NCBI GenBank assembly: GCA_947478805.1
Contig: CANJXQ010000029.1
Coordinates: 1-33,123, forward strand
Direction of reading: 5' to 3'
Length of the DNA stretch: 33,123 bases
DNA from: Betaproteobacteria bacterium
Lineage (GTDB): Bacteria; Pseudomonadota; Gammaproteobacteria; Burkholderiales; SG8-39
The notes under the pieces were generated by a model. That model saw nothing but the letters and a program-made list of their open reading frames with translations, had not been told where the DNA came from and searched no databases. Below are positions 8,110 through 16,567 of this stretch, piece after piece (the first letter of the stretch is position 1; each line of letters opens with the position of its first letter). The position numbers and the translations under genes were made by a program.

Positions 8110-8796
8110 ATGAAATTCAGTATGCGGGTACGGGAATGGGTTCTGGTCACGCTGGTCACACTTGCCGCCATCACTGCCAACCTGCCCGAGCCGTGGCTCG
8201 AAGCCGCCAGCATCAACCGCAACCTGTTGCTCGCGCTGCTCGCGCTGACCGTATTCATCTCCCTGTTCCTTTACCTGAAGTTCCAGTTCTTCATGCTGGT
8301 GGTCGTGCTGGCCATTGGCGCCAACATGCCCAGTGGCGTGTCGGAGACCCTCGGCATATCCACACTGCCGCTGATCATTGCCATGGCCCTGATGGTGGGC
8401 ATCTCGCTCATCAACTACGTCGTCGACCTGCTGCCCACGGGCCTCGAGGAAAAACCCAAGGAGCAGAGCGCCGAGGGCATCAAGGCGCTGTTCTACGCCA
8501 TCGAGAAGGGCAACCTCGTCTATGCGCAAAAGGTGCTGTCGATGAACTTCGACCCGAACCTGCGCGCCGAGAACGGCTATACACCGCTCATGTATGCGGC
8601 CGCGAAGGGCGACGCGAAGATGGTGGAGTTGCTCACCCGCAACGGCGCCGACGTCCGGCTCATGAGCGCCGAAGGCGACACCGCGATCGAACTGGCGCTG
8701 CGCATCGGCTCGCAGGAAACGGCCGACATCCTGAAAACGGCGCGCGCCGAGCAGATTGCGCGCGAAGAAGCCGCCAAGGCGGAAGCGAAGGCCTAG
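8110..8796 (+). CDS. inner-membrane protein with C-terminal ankyrin repeats
   Basis: The 228-residue protein has three or four N-terminal hydrophobic helices (about 10-28, 38-55, 57-75 and 85-108) and a soluble C-terminal part beginning near 115. The latter contains two recognisable ankyrin repeats: NGYTPLMYAAAKGDAKMVELL followed by NGADV (about 155-184), and EGDTAIELALRIGSQETADIL (about 188-208), preceded by a degenerate repeat (AIEKGNLVYAQKVL). The tail is a charged, Ala-rich helix. AGGGGG six bases before the ATG supports the start. Ankyrin repeats mediate protein-protein contacts; the partner is unknown. It is a lone gene between greB and a convergent MFS gene. The domain assignment is secure, the role is not. 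Confidence 0.8.
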   Translation: MKFSMRVREWVLVTLVTLAAITANLPEPWLEAASINRNLLLALLALTVFISLFLYLKFQFFMLVVVLAIGANMPSGVSETLGISTLPLIIAMALMVGISLINYVVDLLPTGLEEKPKEQSAEGIKALFYAIEKGNLVYAQKVLSMNFDPNLRAENGYTPLMYAAAKGDAKMVELLTRNGADVRLMSAEGDTAIELALRIGSQETADILKTARAEQIAREEAAKAEAKA

Positions 8797-8867
8797 CTAC
8801 GGCTTTTGCAGCGGCCGCGCACCCCCGCCGGCCGCTGGGGAACCGGATCCCCCCAAGGGGGCAGTCT
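8797..8867. terminator. hairpins between convergent genes
   Basis: The 71-bp gap between two convergent stop codons contains AGCGGCC/GGCCGCT (8810-8836, 7-bp stem) and a C/G block CCCCCC-AA-GGGGG (8849-8861). There is no long T-run after either stem, so efficiency as an intrinsic terminator is uncertain; the placement suits bidirectional termination. Confidence 0.4.
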
Positions 8868-10145
8868 CTACACCTTCCTGCCGTCTGCCGATGGCGCCTC
8901 CGACCACGAGCGCAGGTGCCGCAAGGGCAGCACGAGTGCGACGAACAGCAGCACACTCACCGCGAGAAGCACCTCGCATACGCGCTGGTAACCGATCGCC
9001 GCATGCCCGCCCGCTGCCGCTGGAAACAGGTCCAGAGCCGCGCCAATTCCCCATTGCAATGCAAATGTGGATCCAAATGACAGCATGTTGGATGCCGTGT
9101 TGGCGCGCCCGTTGAGGTGCTGCGGAAACATCCGGGTCACCATCGTCACGTAAACCGCACCGCCGGTGCCAATGACGAAATAGAGCATCCATATGTGCGA
9201 CGCGGTTGCCCCGCCCATGGTGATCAGCGCAAAGCTGCCGATGCTGCAACCCATGTGCCATTTGAAAAGGCGCAGCGGCTCCCAGCCGCGCGCGACCAGC
9301 GCATTGACGATGAAGCCGTAGAGGGCGAAACCAACCGTCGTCGCCAGCGCAACCCACGCCACCATCAATACCGCATCAGCGCGCGAATAGCCTCCGACGT
9401 CCTGCATCCAGGGGCCGATCCAGACGCTGAGGAAGGCCTGGTAGGTGCCCGCAAGCACCATGACCGGCAGATTCAGGCGCCAGAACGGCCAGTACCCGAA
9501 GACCGAGCCGAGGCCCGCGACCAACTGCGCGAGCGACTCGGGACGGGCCGACTCGTCGCGGCGCCGCTCGGGCACCAACAGCAGCAGCATCGCGGCGATG
9601 GCCAGCAGCACCACGGCGGCAAAGCCGAACAGCCAACGCCATGACACGAAACCGAGCGCCCACCCCACCGGCGCCGTGGCGACCAATCCCCCCAAGCCAC
9701 CCATGGTCAAGAGCAGGCTCAGCGCCAGCGGCAGTCGCTGGGCCGGCAACCACTGCGAAAAAGCCTTGATCGCGGCCATCAGGCACATCGACACGCCGAG
9801 CCCTGCGAGCGCCCGGCCCAGGGTCACGCCAACAAAGGTCGGCGACATCGCCATCACCACGAGGCCTGTGACGCCGGCCAAGAGGAGCACGGCATTGACG
9901 CGACGCGCGCCGAAGCGATCAAGCAGCAGGCCGCCGGGCAGCTGCACCAGCGCGAAGGTCAACGAATAGGCGCTGGTGAGCAGGCCGAGGTCCGCGCCCG
10001 TAAGGGAAAACTCCTCGGTCAGCAGCGGCGCCAGCACGGCATTGACGTTGCGCAGCCAGAACGACACGAAGTAAGCAAGTGAGAAAGGCAGCCACAGCGT
10101 GAGGGCGAGGCGCGCCGGCGACAGGCCCTGCAATCCCGCGGTCAT
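8868..10145 (-). CDS. MFS transporter
   Basis: This 425-residue inner-membrane protein has about 12 hydrophobic segments and the MFS cytoplasmic loop motif GGLLLDRFGARR between helices 2 and 3 (residues 71-82). A long central loop (about 205-225, rich in Arg/Glu) divides the two six-helix halves. The sequence resembles the anion/organic-acid branch of MFS in general form (LRNVNAVLAPLL, TSAYSLTFALVQLPGG), but the substrate cannot be read from sequence. Start ATG at 10145; no strong ribosome binding site is seen. The gene is convergent with the ankyrin gene and divergent from the Do-type protease. Confidence 0.88.
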   Translation of the reverse strand: MTAGLQGLSPARLALTLWLPFSLAYFVSFWLRNVNAVLAPLLTEEFSLTGADLGLLTSAYSLTFALVQLPGGLLLDRFGARRVNAVLLLAGVTGLVVMAMSPTFVGVTLGRALAGLGVSMCLMAAIKAFSQWLPAQRLPLALSLLLTMGGLGGLVATAPVGWALGFVSWRWLFGFAAVVLLAIAAMLLLLVPERRRDESARPESLAQLVAGLGSVFGYWPFWRLNLPVMVLAGTYQAFLSVWIGPWMQDVGGYSRADAVLMVAWVALATTVGFALYGFIVNALVARGWEPLRLFKWHMGCSIGSFALITMGGATASHIWMLYFVIGTGGAVYVTMVTRMFPQHLNGRANTASNMLSFGSTFALQWGIGAALDLFPAAAGGHAAIGYQRVCEVLLAVSVLLFVALVLPLRHLRSWSEAPSADGRKV

Positions 10146-10450
10146 GGTCTGCGCACCGTCATCCCCTCACCTTCCGCCTGGGCTCATCCAGAAGGTTGGC
10201 ATTTATGATCAATTCCAAGAACTTTCCTTTGCCTGTCCTGTATAGACAAGCCAATTGATATCAGAGCCATGGGCTTTTTCCTGTTCCCCTGCAAGGTCGG
10301 GCCGGCCACGCCCGTGCGGCGCAGCTTTGCCCCCTCGTAACATTGCCCCTTCGTAACAGATTGTAAGGTCTGTTGCCCCGGAAAAGATCGGCATCCGCAA
10401 TGGTCCATACTTCGCGCATCCGTTTTCCGGAAAACAACTTGGAGATCAAC
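10146..10450. other. divergent region between MFS transporter and Do-type protease
   Basis: This 305-bp gap holds a directly repeated TCGTAACA (10335-10342 and 10351-10358), each preceded by a C-run, a hairpin AACAGA/TCTGTT (10355-10374), and a perfect 14-bp palindrome GTTTTCCGGAAAAC (10422-10435) ending five bases before the GGAG ribosome binding site of the protease. AGAACTT (10218-10224) resembles a sigma-E -35, but the -10 at 16 bp (TATAG) is a poor match. No RNA gene is recognised. Confidence 0.4.
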
Positions 10451-11923
<1,473 letters not shown>

Positions 11924-11947
11924 CTGCCGCGCTCGACTCCCCCTCCC

Positions 11948-12000
11948 GCCCGTTGGCTGCCCGGTCCTGTCGACCCGATGCAGCCAACGGGCGGTTTTTC
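11948..12000 (+). terminator. rho-independent terminator of the Do-type protease gene
   Basis: A perfect 13-bp stem GCCCGTTGGCTGC (11948-11960) / GCAGCCAACGGGC (11980-11992) with a 19-nt loop is followed by GGTTTTTC. It begins 25 bases after the stop codon. Confidence 0.88.
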
Positions 12001-12045
12001 TCGTGGCTCGCATCCGCGCGCGCATGATCGAGGCGCTGTGACTGC

Positions 12046-12094
12046 GCACTTGACGTAAGCTTGCCTTGGAGGGTTCGCGAACCCTGCACTTGAC
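12046..12094. repeat. 9-bp direct repeats flanking a 16-bp palindrome
   Basis: GCACTTGAC occurs at 12046-12054 and again at 12086-12094, exactly 40 bp apart. Between them lies the perfect palindrome AGGGTTCGCGAACCCT (12070-12085). The layout looks like an operator region, and each repeat contains TTGAC, the core of a -35 hexamer, but no -10 is evident at the right distance. Confidence 0.4.
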
Positions 12095-12117
12095 TGGCGA
12101 ACTCAATTGGACGCGTC

Positions 12118-12269
12118 ATGAAACTGTCACTGGACGGCAGCACTGCCTTTGCATTCGACCGCCGGGCGAAGGCAAAGTGTCGTAGACATTGTCCGTCAAC
12201 ATGATGGGCGAGCATCCCGCGGAAGTGGTGGAAGTGGTGGAAGTGGCCAACGCGCTGGCGCGCACATGA
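12118..12269 (+). pseudogene. possible deletion remnant of an alpha/beta hydrolase gene
   Basis: Two very short frames abut here. An ATG at 12118 opens a 28-codon frame beginning MKLSLDGSTAFAF, which ends at a TGA (12202-12204) overlapping an ATG at 12201. The second, 22-codon frame reads MMGEHPAEVVEVVEVANALA and ends at 12267-12269, overlapping the ATG of the MFS gene. The first peptide resembles the N-terminus and the second the C-terminus of small alpha/beta hydrolases (the latter around the 'GHxMMxExP' catalytic-His region), as if the middle had been deleted. The alternative is two tiny leader ORFs translationally coupled to the MFS gene. The likeness is from memory of the family and is weak. 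Confidence 0.3.
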
Positions 12270-13444
12270 TCGCGCTGCTGCTCACCGCTCGTTCCTTGCG
12301 CGCGTTCGGTGATGGCTTTGTTGCCGTCCTGCTGCCCGCCTACCTTCTCGCGCTGGGGCACAGCCAGCTCGAAGTGGGGCTGCTCAGCACGGCCACCCTG
12401 CTCGGATCTGCACTCGCCACCCTTGCCGTGGGTCGCTGGGGCCATCGTGCCTCCAAGCGTCGACTGATGCTGGCCGCCGCCCTCCTCATGGTGTTGACGG
12501 GGTTGGGCTTTGCCACGTTGTCCTCGCTCTTGCCCCTGCTCATTGTCGGGTTCGTCGGCCCGCTCAATCCGACGGGCGGTGACTCCAGCGTATTCATGCC
12601 GCTGGAACATACCCTGATCGCCAGTGCCACACCGGCATCCGCGCGAACCAGCGTCTTTGCGCGCTACAGTTTTCTCGGTGCCATCTTCGGGGCGCTGGGC
12701 GCCACCGCCGCTGCCGTGCCCGAATGGCTAGTCGGCAGCACCAGCCTGACATTGATCGACGCGCTGCGCGTGATGTTCATCGCCTACGGCGTCATCGGCG
12801 CCGTCGTCTGCGCACTTTATCGTCGCCTGCCTCCGCCCACGCCCGCCGACGAACCACGAACCACTGCGCCACTGGGTGCTTCACGCAGCGTAGTGTGGAA
12901 GCTGACCGGCCTCTTTTCCGTCGATGCCTTCGCCGGCGGCCTGATGATGAATACCTTGCTGGCGTTGTGGCTCTTCCAGCGCTTCGACATGTCGCTGACA
13001 GCCGCAGGCGCGTTTTTCTTCTGGACCGGGTTGCTCGGCGCGGCCTCGCTGCTCGCCGCCCCCCTGCTGGCGCGGCGCATCGGGCTCATCAACACCATGG
13101 TGTTCACGCACATCCCGGCGAGCCTGTGCCTCATCGCGGCCGCATTCGCGAGCAACCTCCACGTCGCGCTCGGCCTGCTGCTGGCGAGAAGCGCCCTGTC
13201 GCAGATGGATGTCCCGGCGCGCTCGAGTTACGTGATGTCGGTGGTCACGCCGGAAGAGCGTCCCGCGGCGGCCAGCTTCACCGCAGTGCCGCGCAGCCTT
13301 GTCTCGGCGATCGGCCCTTCACTGACGGGAGCGATGTTTGCCGCCGGCGCCATGGCCGCGCCGCTGGTGGCCTGCGGTGCGATCAAGATCGCATATGACA
13401 TCGCGCTGTATGCCATGTTCCGGCGGACAGGGCCGCGAAACTAG
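12266..13444 (+). CDS. MFS transporter
   Basis: This 392-residue integral membrane protein has about 12 hydrophobic segments. The loop after helix 2 reads GRWGHRASKRRLM, a variant of the MFS motif A, and a hydrophilic central loop (LPPPTPADEPRTTAPLG) separates the two halves. The open frame extends upstream to 12149, but that extension is low-complexity (SGGSGGSG) and comes from a triplicated GAAGTGGTG segment at 12222-12246, so the ATG at 12266, which begins right before the first helix, is chosen. The ATGA overlap with a preceding 22-codon frame suggests translational coupling. The substrate is unknown; the sequence is distinct from the MFS protein at 8868-10145. It ends 9 bp before the stop of the convergent caspase-like gene. 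Confidence 0.85.
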   Translation: MIALLLTARSLRAFGDGFVAVLLPAYLLALGHSQLEVGLLSTATLLGSALATLAVGRWGHRASKRRLMLAAALLMVLTGLGFATLSSLLPLLIVGFVGPLNPTGGDSSVFMPLEHTLIASATPASARTSVFARYSFLGAIFGALGATAAAVPEWLVGSTSLTLIDALRVMFIAYGVIGAVVCALYRRLPPPTPADEPRTTAPLGASRSVVWKLTGLFSVDAFAGGLMMNTLLALWLFQRFDMSLTAAGAFFFWTGLLGAASLLAAPLLARRIGLINTMVFTHIPASLCLIAAAFASNLHVALGLLLARSALSQMDVPARSSYVMSVVTPEERPAAASFTAVPRSLVSAIGPSLTGAMFAAGAMAAPLVACGAIKIAYDIALYAMFRRTGPRN

Positions 13445-13453
13445 GCGGCCCCG

Positions 13454-15598
13454 CTACTTGGAGAAGAAGAACTCTCCCACCACCTGATCGTAGATCGCCG
13501 GCACCTGCTCGTGACCGACCGTCTTCGCAAGATTGACGACCTCAGTGCGGACATTGCGCACGATCTTGTCGATGCTGACGCCCGGCTTGTGCATTTCCTG
13601 AAGGAACACCCGCGTGAACAAGCCGTTTCTGCTCTTGTCGTTGGCGCCCAGCCGATCAAGGGCCTGCTGCCCGGTGCCGGCCGAAAACACCACCATCTGC
13701 CCGGTGGCAGCTGAAGTCGGCGCTAGGCCCCGGGTATTTCCGCCGATGCTGCGGCCGGCGCCCTTGAACGGGTTGTCACGACAAGCGTCGAGCATCGCCA
13801 GCGTGAACTTGGCCCGCTTCTCGCTCATGTCATCAAGGATCTTTTGCAAGGGGATCGCCTCATCCTTGACCTCCTCTTCGCTGTCACCGCCCACGTCGGT
13901 GGGCAGGAGATAGTTCGCCGAGCCCAATTGCACCCCGTGACCGGCGTAGAAAATCGCCACCTCATCCCCGGGGTTCACCATGCCCCTGAAAACACGCAGC
14001 GCGGATTTCATGTCCTTCTCGGTGAGGTTGGTCCTCAGGGTCACGCTATAGCCTACCTTGGCCAGGTTCTCGGCCAACGCCTTGGCGTCTTCGACGGCGT
14101 TCACGAGCTTGGGTACGAACTTGTAGTTGTCATTGCCGATGACCAGCGCCTTGCGGATGCCCGGGGCACTCGCCTCCGCCCGCGCGAGTTGCTGGCGAAG
14201 CCGCGCATTTTCCGCATTGAGCGCGGCGAGCCGCGTGCCCTCCTGGGCCTCTCGTTCCTTTTGCTCGCGCGCCGAGCGCTCACGCGCTTCGGCCTCCACC
14301 CTCGCTCGTGCTTCGGCCTCGGCTCTCGACTGCGCCTGGGCCAGCCTGGCGTTGTCCTGTGCGGCCCGGTCCCTCTGCTCCCGCGCCAGCCTGTCGCGGA
14401 CCTCCGCCTCGGCCTTCGCCCTTACGTCAGCTTCGAGCTTCGATTTCTCCAGCGCGAGCCTGGCCGCTTCCTGGCTCTCCCGCTCCCTTTGCTCCCGTGC
14501 CAGGCGCTCGCGTGCTTCGGCCTCTGCCCTCGCCTTGGTCTCTGCGGCAATCCGAGCCTCGACCTCGGCCCTGATCTTCGCCTCTGCTTCCAGCCGAGCC
14601 TTGCCTTCCTGCTCCAGGCGCGCCCTCAACTCGGCCTCCACGCGCGAACCGTTCGCAGCCTCCGTGCTCGCAGGGGCCGGTCGCGCAGCCTGCGCCAGCG
14701 CGGTCGTCGCATTGGGGTTGCGATGGGCGAAGACCGGTTGCTGCGACTGCACCGCCTCTTTCTTGTAGGCCTTTTCAAGCAGCTTTGAATAGTCCTCTGA
14801 ATACGCGATCAGGGCATCGATGAATTTCTTGCGATCAGGATCATTGTTCACCGCCGTGAAATGCCAAGGCGACTGGACCAGCGTCGGCGTGCGCGGATTG
14901 GAGTAACCGTGCGCCTCGGGAAAAACGCCGTACTCGTAGTAAAGAAACTTGCCCTGGTCGCCGAACTGGTGATAGGCCATAACCACCGGATTGATGCCCC
15001 AGGTGATCTTGTGCGCATTCAGGTATTCGATCGCCTGCTTTCGGAAGGGCGTGTCGGCGTTGGTGAGGTAGGCCTGCAGATTGATTCTCAGGCACTGCTG
15101 CTCCCACAATCGCTTGCCGTGGTCGTTCTTGTAGATTGCGTCCTGCTTGCACGGCTCGGGATTCCAGCGGCGGGAGAAATTTTCCTCGACATACACATTG
15201 AAATAGAGAAAGTTGCGAACGCGATCCCTTTCCACATTCACCAGCATCAGATTCTGCAAGGGCCATCCACTATTGGTCTTCGTGGTTTCCGATGCGATGA
15301 GGCGCCAGTCCCCCTCAGGGATCGGAATCGTGTAAAGAACTTTCTTGGATTCATGGACGTAGATCGAGATTGATCCCTTGTAGTCCTTGCCCACCTCGTA
15401 ATTGGGCCGCTCGACGGCCAGCGAACCCGTGCCCCTGAAGTCAGTGGCCTTGAAGTCCGTGCCAACCTCGCTACTGGACTGCGAAAAAGCCAGGGACGCG
15501 CAGGTAAGGAGCGCAAGCGCGGCCCAGCACCTGATTGTGCACGTCAGATTGCGAATAACGAAGACCGCGCTTCGAGTCAAGGATCGCCTCCCCGGCAC
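13454..15598 (-). CDS. exported caspase-like (peptidase C14) protein with repeated coiled coil
   Basis: The 714-residue protein has a signal-like hydrophobic segment (about 22-40), an N-terminal domain of unknown function (about 45-300), a highly charged coiled coil (about 315-470) and a C-terminal caspase-like domain (478-714). The catalytic dyad is visible: His554 in FYAGHGVQ and Cys606 in LDACRDNPF, with the family's GNDNYK start and GLAP/FSAGTGQ segments. Such bacterial caspase-homologues (orthocaspases/metacaspase-like) cleave proteins, usually after basic residues. The coiled coil contains three 38-residue repeats beginning RERLAREQ, RDRLAREQ and RERSAREQ (363, 401 and 439). The frame starts at GTG 15598; a TTG at 15580 preceded by GGGGAGG is an equally good start. 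It stands alone, divergent from carbonic anhydrase. Substrate and trigger are unknown. Confidence 0.88.
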   Translation of the reverse strand: MPGRRSLTRSAVFVIRNLTCTIRCWAALALLTCASLAFSQSSSEVGTDFKATDFRGTGSLAVERPNYEVGKDYKGSISIYVHESKKVLYTIPIPEGDWRLIASETTKTNSGWPLQNLMLVNVERDRVRNFLYFNVYVEENFSRRWNPEPCKQDAIYKNDHGKRLWEQQCLRINLQAYLTNADTPFRKQAIEYLNAHKITWGINPVVMAYHQFGDQGKFLYYEYGVFPEAHGYSNPRTPTLVQSPWHFTAVNNDPDRKKFIDALIAYSEDYSKLLEKAYKKEAVQSQQPVFAHRNPNATTALAQAARPAPASTEAANGSRVEAELRARLEQEGKARLEAEAKIRAEVEARIAAETKARAEAEARERLAREQRERESQEAARLALEKSKLEADVRAKAEAEVRDRLAREQRDRAAQDNARLAQAQSRAEAEARARVEAEARERSAREQKEREAQEGTRLAALNAENARLRQQLARAEASAPGIRKALVIGNDNYKFVPKLVNAVEDAKALAENLAKVGYSVTLRTNLTEKDMKSALRVFRGMVNPGDEVAIFYAGHGVQLGSANYLLPTDVGGDSEEEVKDEAIPLQKILDDMSEKRAKFTLAMLDACRDNPFKGAGRSIGGNTRGLAPTSAATGQMVVFSAGTGQQALDRLGANDKSRNGLFTRVFLQEMHKPGVSIDKIVRNVRTEVVNLAKTVGHEQVPAIYDQVVGEFFFSK
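14171..14512 (-). repeat. three 114-bp in-frame tandem repeats (coiled coil)
   Basis: The repeat period is 38 codons: units begin at residues 363, 401 and 439 of the caspase-like protein with RERLAREQ, RDRLAREQ and RERSAREQ, and share an ARLA...EAE-type core. The third unit is less conserved after about 20 residues. A weaker related stretch precedes the first unit (about 325-362). Confidence 0.8.
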
Positions 15599-15826
15599 AA
15601 TTCCCCAATGCGAGCCATTTTACGCGAACAGCCCGGATGCGCGCTGCCCCGAATTGAGTCGCGAGCACGCCGTCCGATCCGTCCCCGCCCATCGGCCGCC
15701 ATGCAATAATCGGGCGTTCAAAAGCAGCCACTCGCCAGTTTCATGCTCTGTACGCATTCAACCCACTGGACAAACGCTGTTTTACGTCTCGACACCTGAC
15801 TTTTACTGGCTCTGCCACCGACTCCC
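15599..15826. other. divergent spacer between caspase-like gene and carbonic anhydrase
   Basis: A 228-bp gap. On the minus strand TAAAAT (15617-15622) could be a -10 for the caspase-like gene, but no good -35 is seen. On the plus strand no convincing promoter for the carbonic anhydrase gene was found. No tRNA or structured RNA is recognised. Confidence 0.35.
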
Positions 15827-16486
15827 ATGCGCTCACTGAACAAATTGTTCCAGAACAACAAGGACTGGGCCGAACGCATCCTCCAGCAGGATCCCGACTT
15901 TTTCACCCGCCTGTCAGGCCAGCAATCCCCCGAGTTCCTGTGGATCGGCTGCTCGGACAGCCGCGTGCCGGCCAACGACATCGTCGGCCTCTTGCCGGGT
16001 GAGCTCTTCGTTCATCGCAATATCGCCAATGTGGTCGTCCACACAGACCTCAATTGCCTGTCCGTGATGCAATTCGCCGTTGACGTGCTCAAGGTGAGGC
16101 ACATCATCGTGTGCGGACACTACGGCTGTTCGGGCGTGCGCGCGGCGCTGCGCCGCGATCGCGTCGGGCTGTCCGACAACTGGCTGCGCCATGTGCAGGA
16201 TGTGCGCCACCAGCATCAGGCGCTGGTGGATCAGTTGCAGGGCGAACCCGAGCGCATCGATCGGCTGTGCGAACTGAACGTGATTGAACAGGTAAACAAT
16301 GTCTGCCAGACCACCATCGTGCAGGACGCCTGGGCCCGAGGCCAGCCACTTGCCGTGCATGGGTGGATCTACGGCCTCGAGAATGGCCTGCTCAACGACA
16401 TGCGCGTCACTGTCACCAATCCGGAGGAGGCCAGCACGGCGTTCGTCGATGCAGTACTCGCCCTGCAGGCCGGCGGCAAAACCTGA
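15827..16486 (+). CDS. can: beta-class carbonic anhydrase
   Basis: This 219-residue cytosolic zinc enzyme interconverts CO2 and bicarbonate. The zinc ligands Cys42, His98 and Cys101 and the Asp44-Arg46 dyad are in the motifs GCSDSRVPAN (41-50) and CGHYGCSGV (96-104). Full-length similarity to E. coli Can (about 220 residues) is evident, including the start MRSLNKLFQNNKDWAE. The gene stands by itself, 81 bp before the ABC operon and divergent from the caspase-like gene. Bicarbonate supply for carboxylases at ambient CO2 is the usual role. Confidence 0.96.
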   Translation: MRSLNKLFQNNKDWAERILQQDPDFFTRLSGQQSPEFLWIGCSDSRVPANDIVGLLPGELFVHRNIANVVVHTDLNCLSVMQFAVDVLKVRHIIVCGHYGCSGVRAALRRDRVGLSDNWLRHVQDVRHQHQALVDQLQGEPERIDRLCELNVIEQVNNVCQTTIVQDAWARGQPLAVHGWIYGLENGLLNDMRVTVTNPEEASTAFVDAVLALQAGGKT

Positions 16487-16567
16487 ACAGCAAAGGTCGG
16501 CAGGCGATCTTGCCTCGATGCGCCCGATGCACTCCGCTGGCCCTCCAACAACGCCCTGCCCCGCCCC

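Noticed and set aside
8849..8861. C-run/G-run as a strong intrinsic terminator
   Set aside because: The loop would be only two bases and there is no following T-run; kept only as part of a weak hairpin region.
10218..10245. Sigma-E-type promoter upstream of the Do-type protease
   Set aside because: AGAACTT fits the -35, but the sequence 16 bp later (TATAG) matches the -10 poorly, and it lies over 200 bp from the start codon.
12149..12265. N-terminal extension of the second MFS transporter from an upstream TTG
   Set aside because: The extension is hydrophilic and low-complexity, derived from a triplicated 9-bp repeat, and precedes a natural ATG at the first helix.
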